Below, piece by piece: positions 6,635 to 14,945 of a stretch of DNA of 28,058 bases (its first letter is position 1; each line of letters opens with the position of its first letter). Under the pieces are notes generated by a model. The model was not told the DNA's origin, made no database searches, and worked only from the letters and a program-made list of their open reading frames with translations. The stretch is from REEP01 sp964517265 (GTDB taxonomy: Bacteria > Pseudomonadota > Alphaproteobacteria > Rhodospirillales > Defluviicoccaceae). The position numbers were made by a program, and so were the translations under genes. The stretch is from positions 1 through 28,058 of the forward strand of contig CAZFBS010000039.1 of the NCBI GenBank assembly GCA_964517265.1. Direction: 5' to 3'.

Positions 6635-7758
6635 CGGGCGGCTCCGTTGCGGCAGATCCAGCCGCCGCCCAGCACCCGCTCGCCATCGTAGAACACGCAA
6701 GCCTGACCGGGAGCGACCGCCGTCTGAGGCTCACGCAGAATCACCTCCGCAGTGCCCGCCTCGCGTCCGAACACGGTGGCGGCGACAGCCGGCCGGCTCG
6801 AGCGAATCTTGACCTTCAGCGCGATGCCATCGGTGGGCAATTGCCCGTCGCCAAGCCAGTTGACGTCGCGCAGCGCGATCCGCTCGGCCAGCAACGCCTC
6901 GAGCGGCCCGGCCACCACCCGCCGCGCCTCCGGCTCCAGCCGCACCACATAGAGGGGCTGCGCGCTTGCCACATTGAGGCCGCGGCGCTGTCCGATGGTA
7001 AATCCGGCAACACCCTCGTGGCGCCCGATCACCGCGCCGTCCAGGTCGACGATCTCGCCCGGCGCGAACGCACCGGGACGAAGCGCCTCCACCACTCGCC
7101 CGTACCGGCCGCTGGGAACGAAACAGATGTCCTGGCTGTCGGCCTTCGCGGCGACCGGAAGAGCGAACCGCCGGGCAAGGGCGCGGGTCTCGTCCTTGTC
7201 CAGCTCGCCCAGCGGGAATCGCAGCAAGTCGAGCTGGCCGCGGGTGGTGGCGAACAGGAAATAGCTCTGATCGCGGACCGGATCGACACCGCAGTAGAGT
7301 TCCGCGCCGTGGCGGCCCCGATGCCAGCGGACGTAGTGGCCGGTGACGAGGGCATCGGCGGCAAGATCGCGCGCGGTGTCCAGAAGATCCGTGAACTTGA
7401 CGGTCTGGTTGCACAGAACGCAAGGAATCGGGGTTTCGCCGGCTTGATAGCTCGCGGCGAACGGGTTCATCACTTGGGACCGGAAGCGTTCTTCGTAATC
7501 GAGGACGTAATGCGGGATGCCGAGCCGTTCCGCGACCCGGCGAGCATCGTAGATGTCCTGGCCGGCGCAGCAGGTCCTGCCATGCCCGCTCTTGGTAGTC
7601 CCGGTGGCGACGCCATGGTCGTAAAGCTGCAGGGTGATGCCGACCACGTCGTATCCGTGGTCGACGAGAAGGGCGGCGGCGGTCGAGGAATCGACCCCTC
7701 CGGACATGGCGACCACGACACGGGTCTCCCCCGGGCTCTTGTCGATTCCAAGCCTCAT
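6631..7758 (-). CDS. mnmA: tRNA-specific 2-thiouridylase MnmA
   Basis: MnmA adenylates and thiolates U34 at the wobble position of tRNA-Lys, -Glu and -Gln in the cytoplasm, taking sulfur from the IscS/Tus-type relay. The sequence shows the PP-loop VVVAMSGGVDSS near the N-terminus. The two catalytic cysteines are in IPCVLCNQ and in DSQDICFV. The tRNA-binding and C-terminal barrel signatures include GHYVRW, DQSYFLF and FTIGQRRGL. Length (375 residues from ATG 7758) is normal. A TTG at 7767 is an alternative start, but a -10-like TATATT (complement of 7766-7771) overlaps it and would place the RNA start almost at ATG 7758. The vanZ-like gene follows with a 4-base overlap. There are no missing motifs. 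Confidence 0.96.
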   Translation of the reverse strand: MRLGIDKSPGETRVVVAMSGGVDSSTAAALLVDHGYDVVGITLQLYDHGVATGTTKSGHGRTCCAGQDIYDARRVAERLGIPHYVLDYEERFRSQVMNPFAASYQAGETPIPCVLCNQTVKFTDLLDTARDLAADALVTGHYVRWHRGRHGAELYCGVDPVRDQSYFLFATTRGQLDLLRFPLGELDKDETRALARRFALPVAAKADSQDICFVPSGRYGRVVEALRPGAFAPGEIVDLDGAVIGRHEGVAGFTIGQRRGLNVASAQPLYVVRLEPEARRVVAGPLEALLAERIALRDVNWLGDGQLPTDGIALKVKIRSSRPAVAATVFGREAGTAEVILREPQTAVAPGQACVFYDGERVLGGGWICRNGAAR

Positions 7759-7765
7759 GGCTGCC

Positions 7766-7793
7766 AATATAGGGGCCGCACCGATTCAGGCAA
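7766..7793 (-). promoter_or_regulatory. Putative mnmA promoter, possibly giving a leaderless mRNA
   Basis: On the coding strand TTGCCT (complement of 7788-7793) and TATATT (complement of 7766-7771) are separated by 16 bases. The -10 ends 7 bases before ATG 7758, so transcription would begin at or next to the start codon. No Shine-Dalgarno sequence is visible upstream of the ATG, consistent with a leaderless message. This is prediction by eye only. Confidence 0.4.
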
Positions 7794-7863
7794 GCGGATC
7801 GCCGCCGGCGGATTTCATGGCGGCGCGGCGGATCGCGCCGAGGGTGGTGCGGGTGGTAATCAC

Positions 7864-9468
7864 CTACGGATCGATCCGCAACTCCAGGAGCGCCGCCGTT
7901 CCCGCCGCGCAGGCCCGCTCGAAGGCCGGACCAAACGCCCGGGTTTCGGTGATCGTCTCGCCGTAGCAGCCATAAGCCGCGGCCAGTGCCACGTAATCCG
8001 GGTTGGTCAATCCCGTTGCGATCACCCGCTCAGGATACTTCCGCTCCTGATGCATGCGAATGGTGCCGAACATCGCGTTGTTGAACACGAGAACGATCGG
8101 CGCAACTCCGTAGCGGCGGGCGCTCGCCAGCTCCTGCCCGGTCATGCCGAACCCGCCGTCGCCGACGCAGGCGATCACCGCCCGCTCCGGCACCGCCATT
8201 TTTGCCGCCACCGCTGCCGGCACGGCGTATCCCATCGCCCCGTTGGCCGGACCCAGCAGGCGCCGCCCACCACCGAAGCGCAGGAACCGCTGCGGCCAAC
8301 CGCTGAAGTTGCCGGCATCGACGGTGACGATCGCATCGGTCGGCAGCCGCCGATCCAGCTCCATCATCACCGCGCCGAGATCGAGGGCGCCCGCAAACGG
8401 CTGCGGTGTCCGGTTGCGGACGTAATCGGCGCGCGCTTCGGCCGCCCATGGCTGCCACCGGCTACCGCCGGCCGGCGCCAGCGCCTGGGCCACCTTGGCA
8501 AACGCCGGCACCGCAGACGGAATCGCCAGATCGGCGCGGAACACCCGCCCGATTTCGGCCGGATCGGGATGGACGTGCACCAGCGCCTGGGCCGGATGCT
8601 CGCGGCCGAGCAGCGTGTAGGACTGGGTCGGAATTTCGCCGAGCCGGGTACCGACGGCGATGATCACGTCGGCTGCCTGCACCCGCGCCAGCAGCGCAGG
8701 ATCGGCGCCGATCCCCAACTCGCCGATGAAGATGGGCGCGGCGTTGTCAACGATGTCGTGGCGGCGGAAGGTGCAGCAGGTGGCAAGGGTATTGGCCGTT
8801 GCAAAAGTAAGGATGTCGGCGCGGGCGGCCTCGCTCCAGCCGCTGCCGCCGACGATCATCAGCGGCCGCTCTGCATCGCCGAGAACCCGATGGAGGCGGT
8901 GCATCAATTCCACATCCGGCTCTGCCGGGTCGACCGGCAGCGGCGGCACATCGGGCGCATCGGACGCCTCCGCCAGGACATCTTCCGGGAGCGCCAGCAC
9001 CACCGGACCGGGGCGGCCGGAGAGGGCAACCTGCCAAGCGGTGGCAATTGCCTGCGGCAACGCGTCGGCACTGCTGAGCTGAACGGCGCGCTTGGCGAGC
9101 GGCCGAAACATCGCGACAAGATCGACCTCCTGGAAGGCTTCCCGGCCGAGAAAGCGCCGCGGCACCTGCCCCACCAGCAACAGCATCGGCGTCGAATCCT
9201 GGAAGGCGGTGTGGATGGCGATGCTGGCGTTGCAGGCGCCGGGCCCACGGGTGACGGCACAGACGCCCGGCTGCCCGCTGAGCTTGCCGAGGGCCTCGGC
9301 CATGGTCGCGGCGCCCTGTTCATGACGGCACGTGGCTGTCGTGATGGTCTCCTTGACGTCATAGAGACCATCCAGCAGCGGCAGATAGCTCTCGCCCGGC
9401 ACACAGAAGACATACGATGCGCCATGTGCCTGCAGGGCCGCGGCGATAAGTTGGCCCCCCGTTCTCAT
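7864..9468 (-). CDS. Thiamine-diphosphate enzyme of the acetolactate synthase large-subunit family
   Basis: This 534-residue ThDP-dependent enzyme has the three-domain order of IlvB-like proteins. The N-terminal PYR domain holds the activating Glu in FCVPGESYLPLLDGL and the ATMAEALGKLSGQPG segment. A central Rossmann-like domain contains LMIVGGSGWSEAA. The C-terminal PP domain has the ThDP/Mg motif beginning GDGGFGMTGQEL and closing VFNNAMFGTIRMHQ. Related enzymes include acetolactate synthase, benzoylformate decarboxylase-like and sulfopyruvate or oxalyl-CoA-type members; the exact substrate cannot be set from sequence here. There is no ilvN or ilvC beside it, which argues against the standard branched-chain biosynthetic role. 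ATG 9468 has GAGGCG about 10 bases upstream. It is transcribed away from phaC across a shared 234-base control region. Confidence 0.9.
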   Translation of the reverse strand: MRTGGQLIAAALQAHGASYVFCVPGESYLPLLDGLYDVKETITTATCRHEQGAATMAEALGKLSGQPGVCAVTRGPGACNASIAIHTAFQDSTPMLLLVGQVPRRFLGREAFQEVDLVAMFRPLAKRAVQLSSADALPQAIATAWQVALSGRPGPVVLALPEDVLAEASDAPDVPPLPVDPAEPDVELMHRLHRVLGDAERPLMIVGGSGWSEAARADILTFATANTLATCCTFRRHDIVDNAAPIFIGELGIGADPALLARVQAADVIIAVGTRLGEIPTQSYTLLGREHPAQALVHVHPDPAEIGRVFRADLAIPSAVPAFAKVAQALAPAGGSRWQPWAAEARADYVRNRTPQPFAGALDLGAVMMELDRRLPTDAIVTVDAGNFSGWPQRFLRFGGGRRLLGPANGAMGYAVPAAVAAKMAVPERAVIACVGDGGFGMTGQELASARRYGVAPIVLVFNNAMFGTIRMHQERKYPERVIATGLTNPDYVALAAAYGCYGETITETRAFGPAFERACAAGTAALLELRIDP

Positions 9469-9557
9469 CGAATGCGCCTCATCAGGCCGTGGCCCTTCAA
9501 GATCGTCCCGCGGAGCAGCAGGTTGCCGACCGCCGAGATATGCATTCCAGACATGAC

Positions 9558-9576
9558 CATGTTGCATTGCAACATG
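9558..9576. promoter_or_regulatory. Perfect 19-bp palindrome, candidate PhaR-type operator
   Basis: The sequence catgttgca-t-tgcaacatg has two 9-base arms around one central base. It contains TTGC-N3-GCAA, close to the TGC-rich dyads bound by PhaR, the repressor of phasin and PHA genes in alphaproteobacteria. It lies about 30 bases upstream of the TATAAT-like -10 of phaC and 90 bases upstream of the divergent ThDP gene, so it could control either or both. The palindrome is directly visible; the PhaR assignment is inference. Confidence 0.55.
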
Positions 9577-9606
9577 ACGACTTCCATCCTCGCGTCAATA
9601 AGCGCA

Positions 9607-9612
9607 TATAAT
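9607..9612 (+). promoter_or_regulatory. Consensus -10 element (TATAAT) upstream of phaC
   Basis: A perfect TATAAT lies in an AT-rich patch 90 bases before the phaC start. No good -35 is found 16-18 bases upstream, where the sequence is ccatcc-like. Activity may therefore depend on an activator, or this may be a chance match within the AT-rich patch. Confidence 0.35.
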
Positions 9613-9702
9613 ATGATGATATCACTTTTCCGTGTCGTCGATGGAACATGCACGCCGGTGTGTCGTCAGCGGCACGAGACCGAGACCAGGGAGACGCCGG
9701 TC

Positions 9703-11577
9703 ATGAATGAGATGAGCAAGCCGCTTGAGCATGCTGCACCGATCCTCAATCCGGTTCCTGCGCCCTTGAAAGAAGAGGGGACCGCGAGGCGTAAGGATGC
9801 CGGCGGGGAACGGGCATCCAGTCCGGTCGAGAGTGAGGGTCCTGCTTTCGGGGCCGCCGCCCTTGAGAACATCGACCGGATGGTGAATGCCGCGGTCGGC
9901 CGCTTCACGTTTGGCCTCTCCCCCGTGACGATGGGGATGGCCTATTATGATTGGCTCTTGCATCTGGCTGGCTCTCCCGGCAAGCAACTGCAGTTGGTGG
10001 AGAAAGCGATGCGCAAGTATCATCGCTTTGGCCAGCATGTGGCGCAGTGCATGGTGGACCCGCAGGTCGAGCCCTGCATCAAGCCTTTGCCCCAGGATCA
10101 AAGGTTCCGCGACGAGTCGTGGCAACAACCGCCGTATAAATTCCTCTATCAGTGGTTCCTGCTCAATCAGCAGTGGTGGTATAACGCGACCACCGGGATC
10201 CGCGGCGTGTCGCCTGGCCACGAGCAGATGGTCGAATTCTATTCGCGGCAGCTTCTCGACATGTGGTCGCCGTCCAACCACCCGCTGCTCAACCCGGAAA
10301 TCCTGCGCGCCACCTACGCCGAAGGGGGCGCCAATTTCGTTCGCGGCGCCTTGCACGTCCTTGACGATGCCGGGCGACGCATGCGCGGCGATCCACCCGC
10401 CGGCACCGAGCGGTTCGAGGTCGGCGAGAACCTCGCCATCACCAAAGGCACGGTGGTTTATCGCAACCGACTAATCGAACTGATTCAGTACGAGCCGACC
10501 ACCGAGACGGTGTGCCGCGAGCCGGTGCTGCTGATGTCGGCATGGATGATGAAGTATTACATCATGGATCTGGAGCCGCACGACTCGCTGGTCAAATATC
10601 TGGTCGATCACGGCCATACCGTGTTCATGATTTCCTGGAAGAACCCCGATTCGGGGGACCGCGATCTCGGCATGGAGGATTATCGGCGCCTCGGCTTCAT
10701 GGCCGCCCTCGATGCTGTCGGCAAGATCGTGCCGGGCGAGAAGGTTCATGCGGTCGGTTACTGCCTGGGGGGCATCCTGCTCACGATCGCGGCCGCTGCG
10801 ATGGCGCGGGAGGGGGACGAGCGGCTCGCCAGCATGACCTTGTTCACCACATTGACCGACTTCACGGAGGTCGGCGAAATGGCGGTATTCATGGATGAAA
10901 GCCAGATCATGTACATGGAGGACATGATGTGGCAGCAGGGATACCTCGACGGCAAACAGGCGGCCGGCAGCTTCCAGTTGCTGAAATCACGCGACCTAAT
11001 CTGGTCGAAGATGGTCAAGGAGTATTATCTGGGCGAGCGGGAACAGATCTTCGATCTGATGGCCTGGAACGCGGATGCGACCCGGATGCCGTATCGGCAG
11101 CATTCGGAGCTGCTCCGCAAGCTGTACCGGGAGAATCAACTGTTCCAGGGCCAGTACGAGGTCGACGGCAGGCCAATCATGATCAGCGACATCCACATTC
11201 CGATCTTTTCTGTCGCCGCCTCCCGCGACCATGTCGCCCCGTGGAAATCGGTCTACAAGATCCGCCTGCAGAGCGATGCTTGCGAGCTCACCTTCGTTTT
11301 GACGAGCGGCGGCCATAATGTCGGGATCGTCAACGAGCCGGGGCGCGCGCGCCGCAGCTACCAGATCGACACGTGTACCGAGGGTGAACGATTCCCGGAT
11401 GCGGATACGTGGCAGCAGACAGTGCCGAAACAGGAAGGGTCCTGGTGGCCGGCTTGGCAGGAGTGGCTGTCAGCGCGCCATTGCAGTGGGCGGATGCCGC
11501 CGCCGTCGATGGGCGCGCCGGATAAGGGCCTGCCGCCGCTCTGCGATGCGCCCGGAACTTACGTACACATGCAGTAG
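9703..11577 (+). CDS. phaC: Poly(3-hydroxyalkanoate) synthase PhaC
   Basis: PhaC polymerises (R)-3-hydroxyacyl-CoA into storage polyester on the surface of PHA granules. The 624-residue protein has an N-terminal domain with QWWYNATTGIRGVSPGHEQM and MWSPSNHPLLNPE, followed by an alpha/beta-hydrolase domain. The lipase-box-like GYCLGG gives catalytic Cys354; Asp509 (SRDHVAPW) and His538 (SGGHN) complete the triad. Length and motifs fit class I-like synthases that need no PhaE/PhaR subunit. The segment MSAWMMKYYIMDL replaces the usual PPWINKYYILDL-like stretch, suggesting the divergent alphaproteobacterial branch often found with stress genes. ATG 9703 follows AGGGAG at 9-base spacing. The open frame runs far upstream, but that part is shadow of the opposite-strand genes. 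phaA, phaB and phasin genes are not in the window. Archease follows after 11 bases. Confidence 0.95.
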   Translation: MNEMSKPLEHAAPILNPVPAPLKEEGTARRKDAGGERASSPVESEGPAFGAAALENIDRMVNAAVGRFTFGLSPVTMGMAYYDWLLHLAGSPGKQLQLVEKAMRKYHRFGQHVAQCMVDPQVEPCIKPLPQDQRFRDESWQQPPYKFLYQWFLLNQQWWYNATTGIRGVSPGHEQMVEFYSRQLLDMWSPSNHPLLNPEILRATYAEGGANFVRGALHVLDDAGRRMRGDPPAGTERFEVGENLAITKGTVVYRNRLIELIQYEPTTETVCREPVLLMSAWMMKYYIMDLEPHDSLVKYLVDHGHTVFMISWKNPDSGDRDLGMEDYRRLGFMAALDAVGKIVPGEKVHAVGYCLGGILLTIAAAAMAREGDERLASMTLFTTLTDFTEVGEMAVFMDESQIMYMEDMMWQQGYLDGKQAAGSFQLLKSRDLIWSKMVKEYYLGEREQIFDLMAWNADATRMPYRQHSELLRKLYRENQLFQGQYEVDGRPIMISDIHIPIFSVAASRDHVAPWKSVYKIRLQSDACELTFVLTSGGHNVGIVNEPGRARRSYQIDTCTEGERFPDADTWQQTVPKQEGSWWPAWQEWLSARHCSGRMPPPSMGAPDKGLPPLCDAPGTYVHMQ

Positions 11578-11588
11578 GCAGGCGTTCG

Positions 11589-12053
11589 ATGGGGGCGGCA
11601 CCCGTGCCGAACAGCGTGATGCCGCCAGAGGAACAGTACAGGCGCAATTGGCATCATTTCGAGCACGGTGCGGACGTCGGTGTCCGGGGCTGCGGGCCGA
11701 GCCTGGAAGCCGCGTTCGCAGAAGCCGCACGGGCTTTGGCCGCCATCGTGGTCGATCCCGATACCGTCAGGCCTGAGGTTGCCGTTCCGATCTCGTGCAC
11801 CGCACCCGACCGGGACATTCTGCTGGTCGACTGGCTCAACGCGGTGATTTACGAGATGGCCGCGCGAGAGATGGTGTTCGGCAGGTTCGATGTCCACATC
11901 AAGGACAACCGGTTGAAGGCAACCGCCCGTGGGGAGGGAATCGATCGGGCCCGTCATGAGCTCGGTCCCGAAGTGAAAGGGGCGAGCTTCACTGCCTTGA
12001 AGGTTTCCCGTGAAGGCAACGGCTGGATCGCACAATGCGTGGTCGACGTTTAA
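11589..12053 (+). CDS. Archease
   Basis: Archease is a small metal-binding partner that lets the RNA ligase RtcB turn over many times and broadens its nucleotide use. The 154-residue protein has the hallmark HHFEHGADVGVRGCGPSLEEA-like start (here HFEHGADVGVRGCGPSLEAA). It also has the mid-part LLVDWLNAVIYEM and the C-terminal ELGPEVKGASFTALKV. The Asp in HGADVG is the expected metal ligand. The first ten residues are extra; ATG 11619 (MPPEEQYRR) is an alternative start that brings it to usual length. Neither start has a strong Shine-Dalgarno. It sits 11 bases after phaC and 36 bases before rtcB, so co-transcription is likely. Pairing with RtcB strongly supports the call. Confidence 0.93.
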   Translation: MGAAPVPNSVMPPEEQYRRNWHHFEHGADVGVRGCGPSLEAAFAEAARALAAIVVDPDTVRPEVAVPISCTAPDRDILLVDWLNAVIYEMAAREMVFGRFDVHIKDNRLKATARGEGIDRARHELGPEVKGASFTALKVSREGNGWIAQCVVDV

Positions 12054-12089
12054 AGCGATGAGGACGAGCGTCTCGCAAAGGGCACGAGC

Positions 12090-13514
12090 ATGGACTCTTT
12101 GATCCGGCGCAGTGCCTGCGCGTGGGAAATTCCGGTGCACGGGGCGATGCGGGTGCCTGCCGTGATCTTCGCCAGCGAAGAACTGGTTCGCGGCATGGAA
12201 GAGAAGGTCTTCGAGCAGGCCGCCGATGTCGCCACCTTGCCCGGCATCGTCAAGGCCTCCTACGCGATGCCGGACGCCCATTGGGGCTACGGCTTTCCGA
12301 TCGGTGGGGTGGCTGCGTTCGACCCTGACCAGGGCGGAGTCATCTCGATGGGCGGAGTCGGTTTCGACATCTCCTGCGGTGTGCGGACCTTGTTGACCGG
12401 CGTTCGCGCCGAGGCCATCCGCGCCCGACAGGTCGAACTCGCCGACGCTCTGTTGAAGCAGATTCCGGCCGGGCTCGGCAGTACCGGCACCATCATGCTT
12501 TCCGCCGGCGCGATGGACGACATGCTTTCCGCCGGCGCCCGCTGGGCCGTCGCGCAGGGATGGGGCGAGGCAGCCGATCTTGACCGGAGCGAGGAGGCCG
12601 GCTGCATGGCGGGCGCCGTTCCGGCCCTCGTTTCCGACAAGGCCAAGGAGCGGCAGAAGCGGGAGATGGGCACGCTCGGCTCCGGCAACCATTACCTCGA
12701 GGTTCAGCAGGTCAGCCGTATTTATGATGCAGAGGCTGCCAAAGCTTTCGGCCTGCGCGAAGGGGATGCCGTCGTCAGCATCCATTGCGGCTCCCGCGGT
12801 CTCGGCCACCAGATCGCCACCGAAGCGGTGCGCGAGATGGTGGCCTCGGCGGCGATCGACCGGCGCCCTCTGCCGAACCGGGAGTTGGCTTACGCCCCGA
12901 TCCAGTCCGAAGCGGGACAGCGTTACCTCGGCGCGATGCGCGCGGCGATCAACTGCGCGCTGGCCAATCGCCAGATCATCACCCAGCTGACTCGCATGGT
13001 GTTTGCGGATGTGTTGCCGGAGGCCCGGCTGGCCGTCCTCTATGACGTGTCCCACAACACCTGCAAGGTGGAAGAGCACGAAGTCGATGGAACGAGACGC
13101 CGCCTGTACGTGCATCGCAAGGGCGCGACGCGGGCGTTCGGCCCCGGCCATCCGGAGATACCCGAGGCCTTGCGGGAGACCGGCCAGCCGGTCCTGATCG
13201 GCGGCACGATGGGGACGGCTTCCTACGTGCTCTGCGGCACCCACGAAGGGATGATGCAGGCATTCGGCTCCGCGTGCCATGGCGCCGGGCGTGCGATCAG
13301 CCGCAACGCCGCGAAGAAGCGCTGGCACGGCCGGGAGGTTGTCGATCAGTTGGCCTCGCAAGGCATCCTCATCCGTAGCCGCTCGTTGAAGGGGGTCGCC
13401 GAGGAGGCGCCCGGCGCCTACAAGGAGGTCGAGGCGGTGGTCGATGCTGCCGAGGTCGCCGGCCTCGCGCGCAAGGTGGCGCGGCTGGAGCCGATGATCT
13501 GCATAAAAGGGTGA
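12090..13514 (+). CDS. rtcB: RNA-splicing ligase RtcB
   Basis: RtcB joins RNA 2',3'-cyclic-phosphate or 3'-phosphate ends to 5'-OH ends using GTP and Mn2+, in RNA repair. The 474-residue protein has all the expected metal and catalytic sites. These are MGGVGFDISCGVR (Asp93, Cys96), GSGNHYLEVQ (His201), HCGSRGLGHQ (His232 and following), YDVSHNTCK (His322), the RKGATRAFGPGHPE loop, and the guanylylated His397 in ACHGAGR. ATG 12090 is preceded by AAAGGG. It lies directly after archease, the known activator pair, and ahead of a CBS-domain gene with 26 bases between. RtrR/RtcA partners are not seen. Its place between a PHA synthase and stress-type genes suggests expression under stress or limitation, which is inference. 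Confidence 0.96.
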   Translation: MDSLIRRSACAWEIPVHGAMRVPAVIFASEELVRGMEEKVFEQAADVATLPGIVKASYAMPDAHWGYGFPIGGVAAFDPDQGGVISMGGVGFDISCGVRTLLTGVRAEAIRARQVELADALLKQIPAGLGSTGTIMLSAGAMDDMLSAGARWAVAQGWGEAADLDRSEEAGCMAGAVPALVSDKAKERQKREMGTLGSGNHYLEVQQVSRIYDAEAAKAFGLREGDAVVSIHCGSRGLGHQIATEAVREMVASAAIDRRPLPNRELAYAPIQSEAGQRYLGAMRAAINCALANRQIITQLTRMVFADVLPEARLAVLYDVSHNTCKVEEHEVDGTRRRLYVHRKGATRAFGPGHPEIPEALRETGQPVLIGGTMGTASYVLCGTHEGMMQAFGSACHGAGRAISRNAAKKRWHGREVVDQLASQGILIRSRSLKGVAEEAPGAYKEVEAVVDAAEVAGLARKVARLEPMICIKG

Positions 13515-13540
13515 GCGTCGCTTGCCGGCCAGGGGGAAAA

Positions 13541-13936
13541 ATGACCGAGCAAACATCTGTCTACAATCTGATCGATGGTCAAAATATCATCACTCTACCG
13601 CCGGATACCGCGGTCCGCGCGGCGACCAAGGTTATGGCCAAACATAAGATCGGGGCGGTCCCGGTGACGGAGCGCGGGCGCCTGATCGGGATTTTCACCG
13701 AGCGTGATCTGATTTCGCGGGTGATTGCCCGGGAAGCGGATCCGGATGCCACCCGCCTCGGCGATGTCATGACTCCGCAGCCGCAAACGATCGATGTCGA
13801 GGAGAACGCCGGCAAGGCGTTACAGATGATGCGGGACGGCGGCTTCCGCCATCTCCCGGTCACGCGAAAGGGTCAGCTGATCGGCATCGTCTCAATCCGC
13901 GACATCCCGCCCGAAGTCTGGTCGGGCGACGCCTGA
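13541..13936 (+). CDS. Tandem CBS-domain protein
   Basis: The 131-residue protein is built almost entirely of two CBS motifs forming one Bateman module. The first is TAVRAATKVMAKHKIGAVPV...GRLIGIFTERDLISRV (about residues 19-63). The second is NAGKALQMMRDGGFRHLPV...GQLIGIVSIRDIP (about 86-126). Such modules bind adenosine nucleotides or S-adenosylmethionine and act as energy sensors, alone or with partners. ATG 13541 has AGGGGGAA just upstream (13531-13538), favouring it over upstream in-frame starts. It follows rtcB closely and precedes the universal stress protein gene, a combination frequently found in low-oxygen or stress regulons. Confidence 0.92.
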   Translation: MTEQTSVYNLIDGQNIITLPPDTAVRAATKVMAKHKIGAVPVTERGRLIGIFTERDLISRVIAREADPDATRLGDVMTPQPQTIDVEENAGKALQMMRDGGFRHLPVTRKGQLIGIVSIRDIPPEVWSGDA

Positions 13937-14080
13937 CCCCTCGCCTTTGCACACTCGTTGTTGACCCGCACGCGTTTTCGACGGGCAACACGGGAACTCC
14001 GTCGTGTGCGCGTTGTTTCAGGTACAGGGATGGCAGGCGCGGCAGGGTGGCACCGGTTCCCGCTGCAAGAAGGATCGGCA

Positions 14081-14923
14081 GTGAAGACGATTCTGGTCCC
14101 CTCTCATGACGAAAAGGCCGCCGGAGGTGCGCTGAAGGCCGGCATTCTCCTCGCCAACCACTTCGACAGCTACCTTGAAGGCCTGCTGGTGTTCGGGGAA
14201 CCTGTCGTCTCGTTTGTGCCCGGGACGGTGGTAGAGCCCCAGTACCTGTCTGCGGCAGGAGCAGAATGGCGGCGCTACGCCGAGCGGGCTCGCAAGGCGT
14301 TCACGGAGGCGACCGCCACCGGTGGATTGCCCTTTACCGAGTTTTCGGCGGCAGGCGCGGGACCTGCCGCAGGCTGGCACGAGACGAGCGGGAATGAAGC
14401 GGAGATTGTCGGGCAACGCGGGCGTTCGTTCCACCTGATCGTCATCGGCCGGCCCGCTTCGCCATCATCACGGTGGCAGGAGATCCGCGATGCGGCTTTG
14501 TTCGACAGCGGCCGGCCCGTCCTCCTCACGTCGGTCGAGAACCCGGAGACGGTCGGGACTTCCATTGTCATCGCCTGGAACGGCAGCATCGAGACGGCGC
14601 GTACGATCGCACTTGGGCTACCGCTTCTGAGAGTGGCCGACCGGGTCGAGGTCTTGAGCATCGAAGGCGCCGGCGTCCCGGGTCCGCCGGCCGCCGATAT
14701 TGTGGCGTTCCTTGCCTGGCACGGGATCTCGGCGAGCAGCCGGACACTGGCTGCGGACGGAAGGCCGACCGGCGAAATCATCCTTGATGAGGCCGGCGAT
14801 GTCGGCGCCGACCTGATTTTTAAAGGCGCGTTCACCCGCAGCCGGCTTCGCCAGATCATCTTCGGCGGCACCACCAAGCATATTCTCGATTACGCCCGGG
14901 TTCCGGTGCTTCTGGCCCACTGA
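14081..14923 (+). CDS. Tandem universal stress protein (UspA family)
   Basis: The 280-residue protein starts at GTG 14081 (VKTILVPSHD), preceded by AGGAT; the open frame reaches TTG 13958, but homology begins here. The first UspA unit (about 1-140) is diverged. The second begins TSIVIAWNGSIETARTIALGLPLL and ends with the nucleotide-binding-type motif GAFTRSRLRQIIFGGTTKHI followed by LDYARVPVLLAH. Tandem Usp proteins accumulate under growth arrest, hypoxia and nutrient limitation; some bind ATP. The gene is downstream of the CBS gene across 144 bases without an obvious promoter, and converges on the MamK-like gene, with only 22 bases between stop codons. Confidence 0.9.
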   Translation: MKTILVPSHDEKAAGGALKAGILLANHFDSYLEGLLVFGEPVVSFVPGTVVEPQYLSAAGAEWRRYAERARKAFTEATATGGLPFTEFSAAGAGPAAGWHETSGNEAEIVGQRGRSFHLIVIGRPASPSSRWQEIRDAALFDSGRPVLLTSVENPETVGTSIVIAWNGSIETARTIALGLPLLRVADRVEVLSIEGAGVPGPPAADIVAFLAWHGISASSRTLAADGRPTGEIILDEAGDVGADLIFKGAFTRSRLRQIIFGGTTKHILDYARVPVLLAH

Positions 14924-14945
14924 GGGGCCATACCGGAGAGAGGGC

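Noticed and set aside
6841..9702. Continuous rightward open frame running into phaC, making an apparent 1578-residue protein
   Set aside because: The part before 9703 lies antisense to mnmA and the ThDP enzyme, has shadow-frame composition and no family features. PhaC homology and a Shine-Dalgarno sequence mark ATG 9703 as the start.
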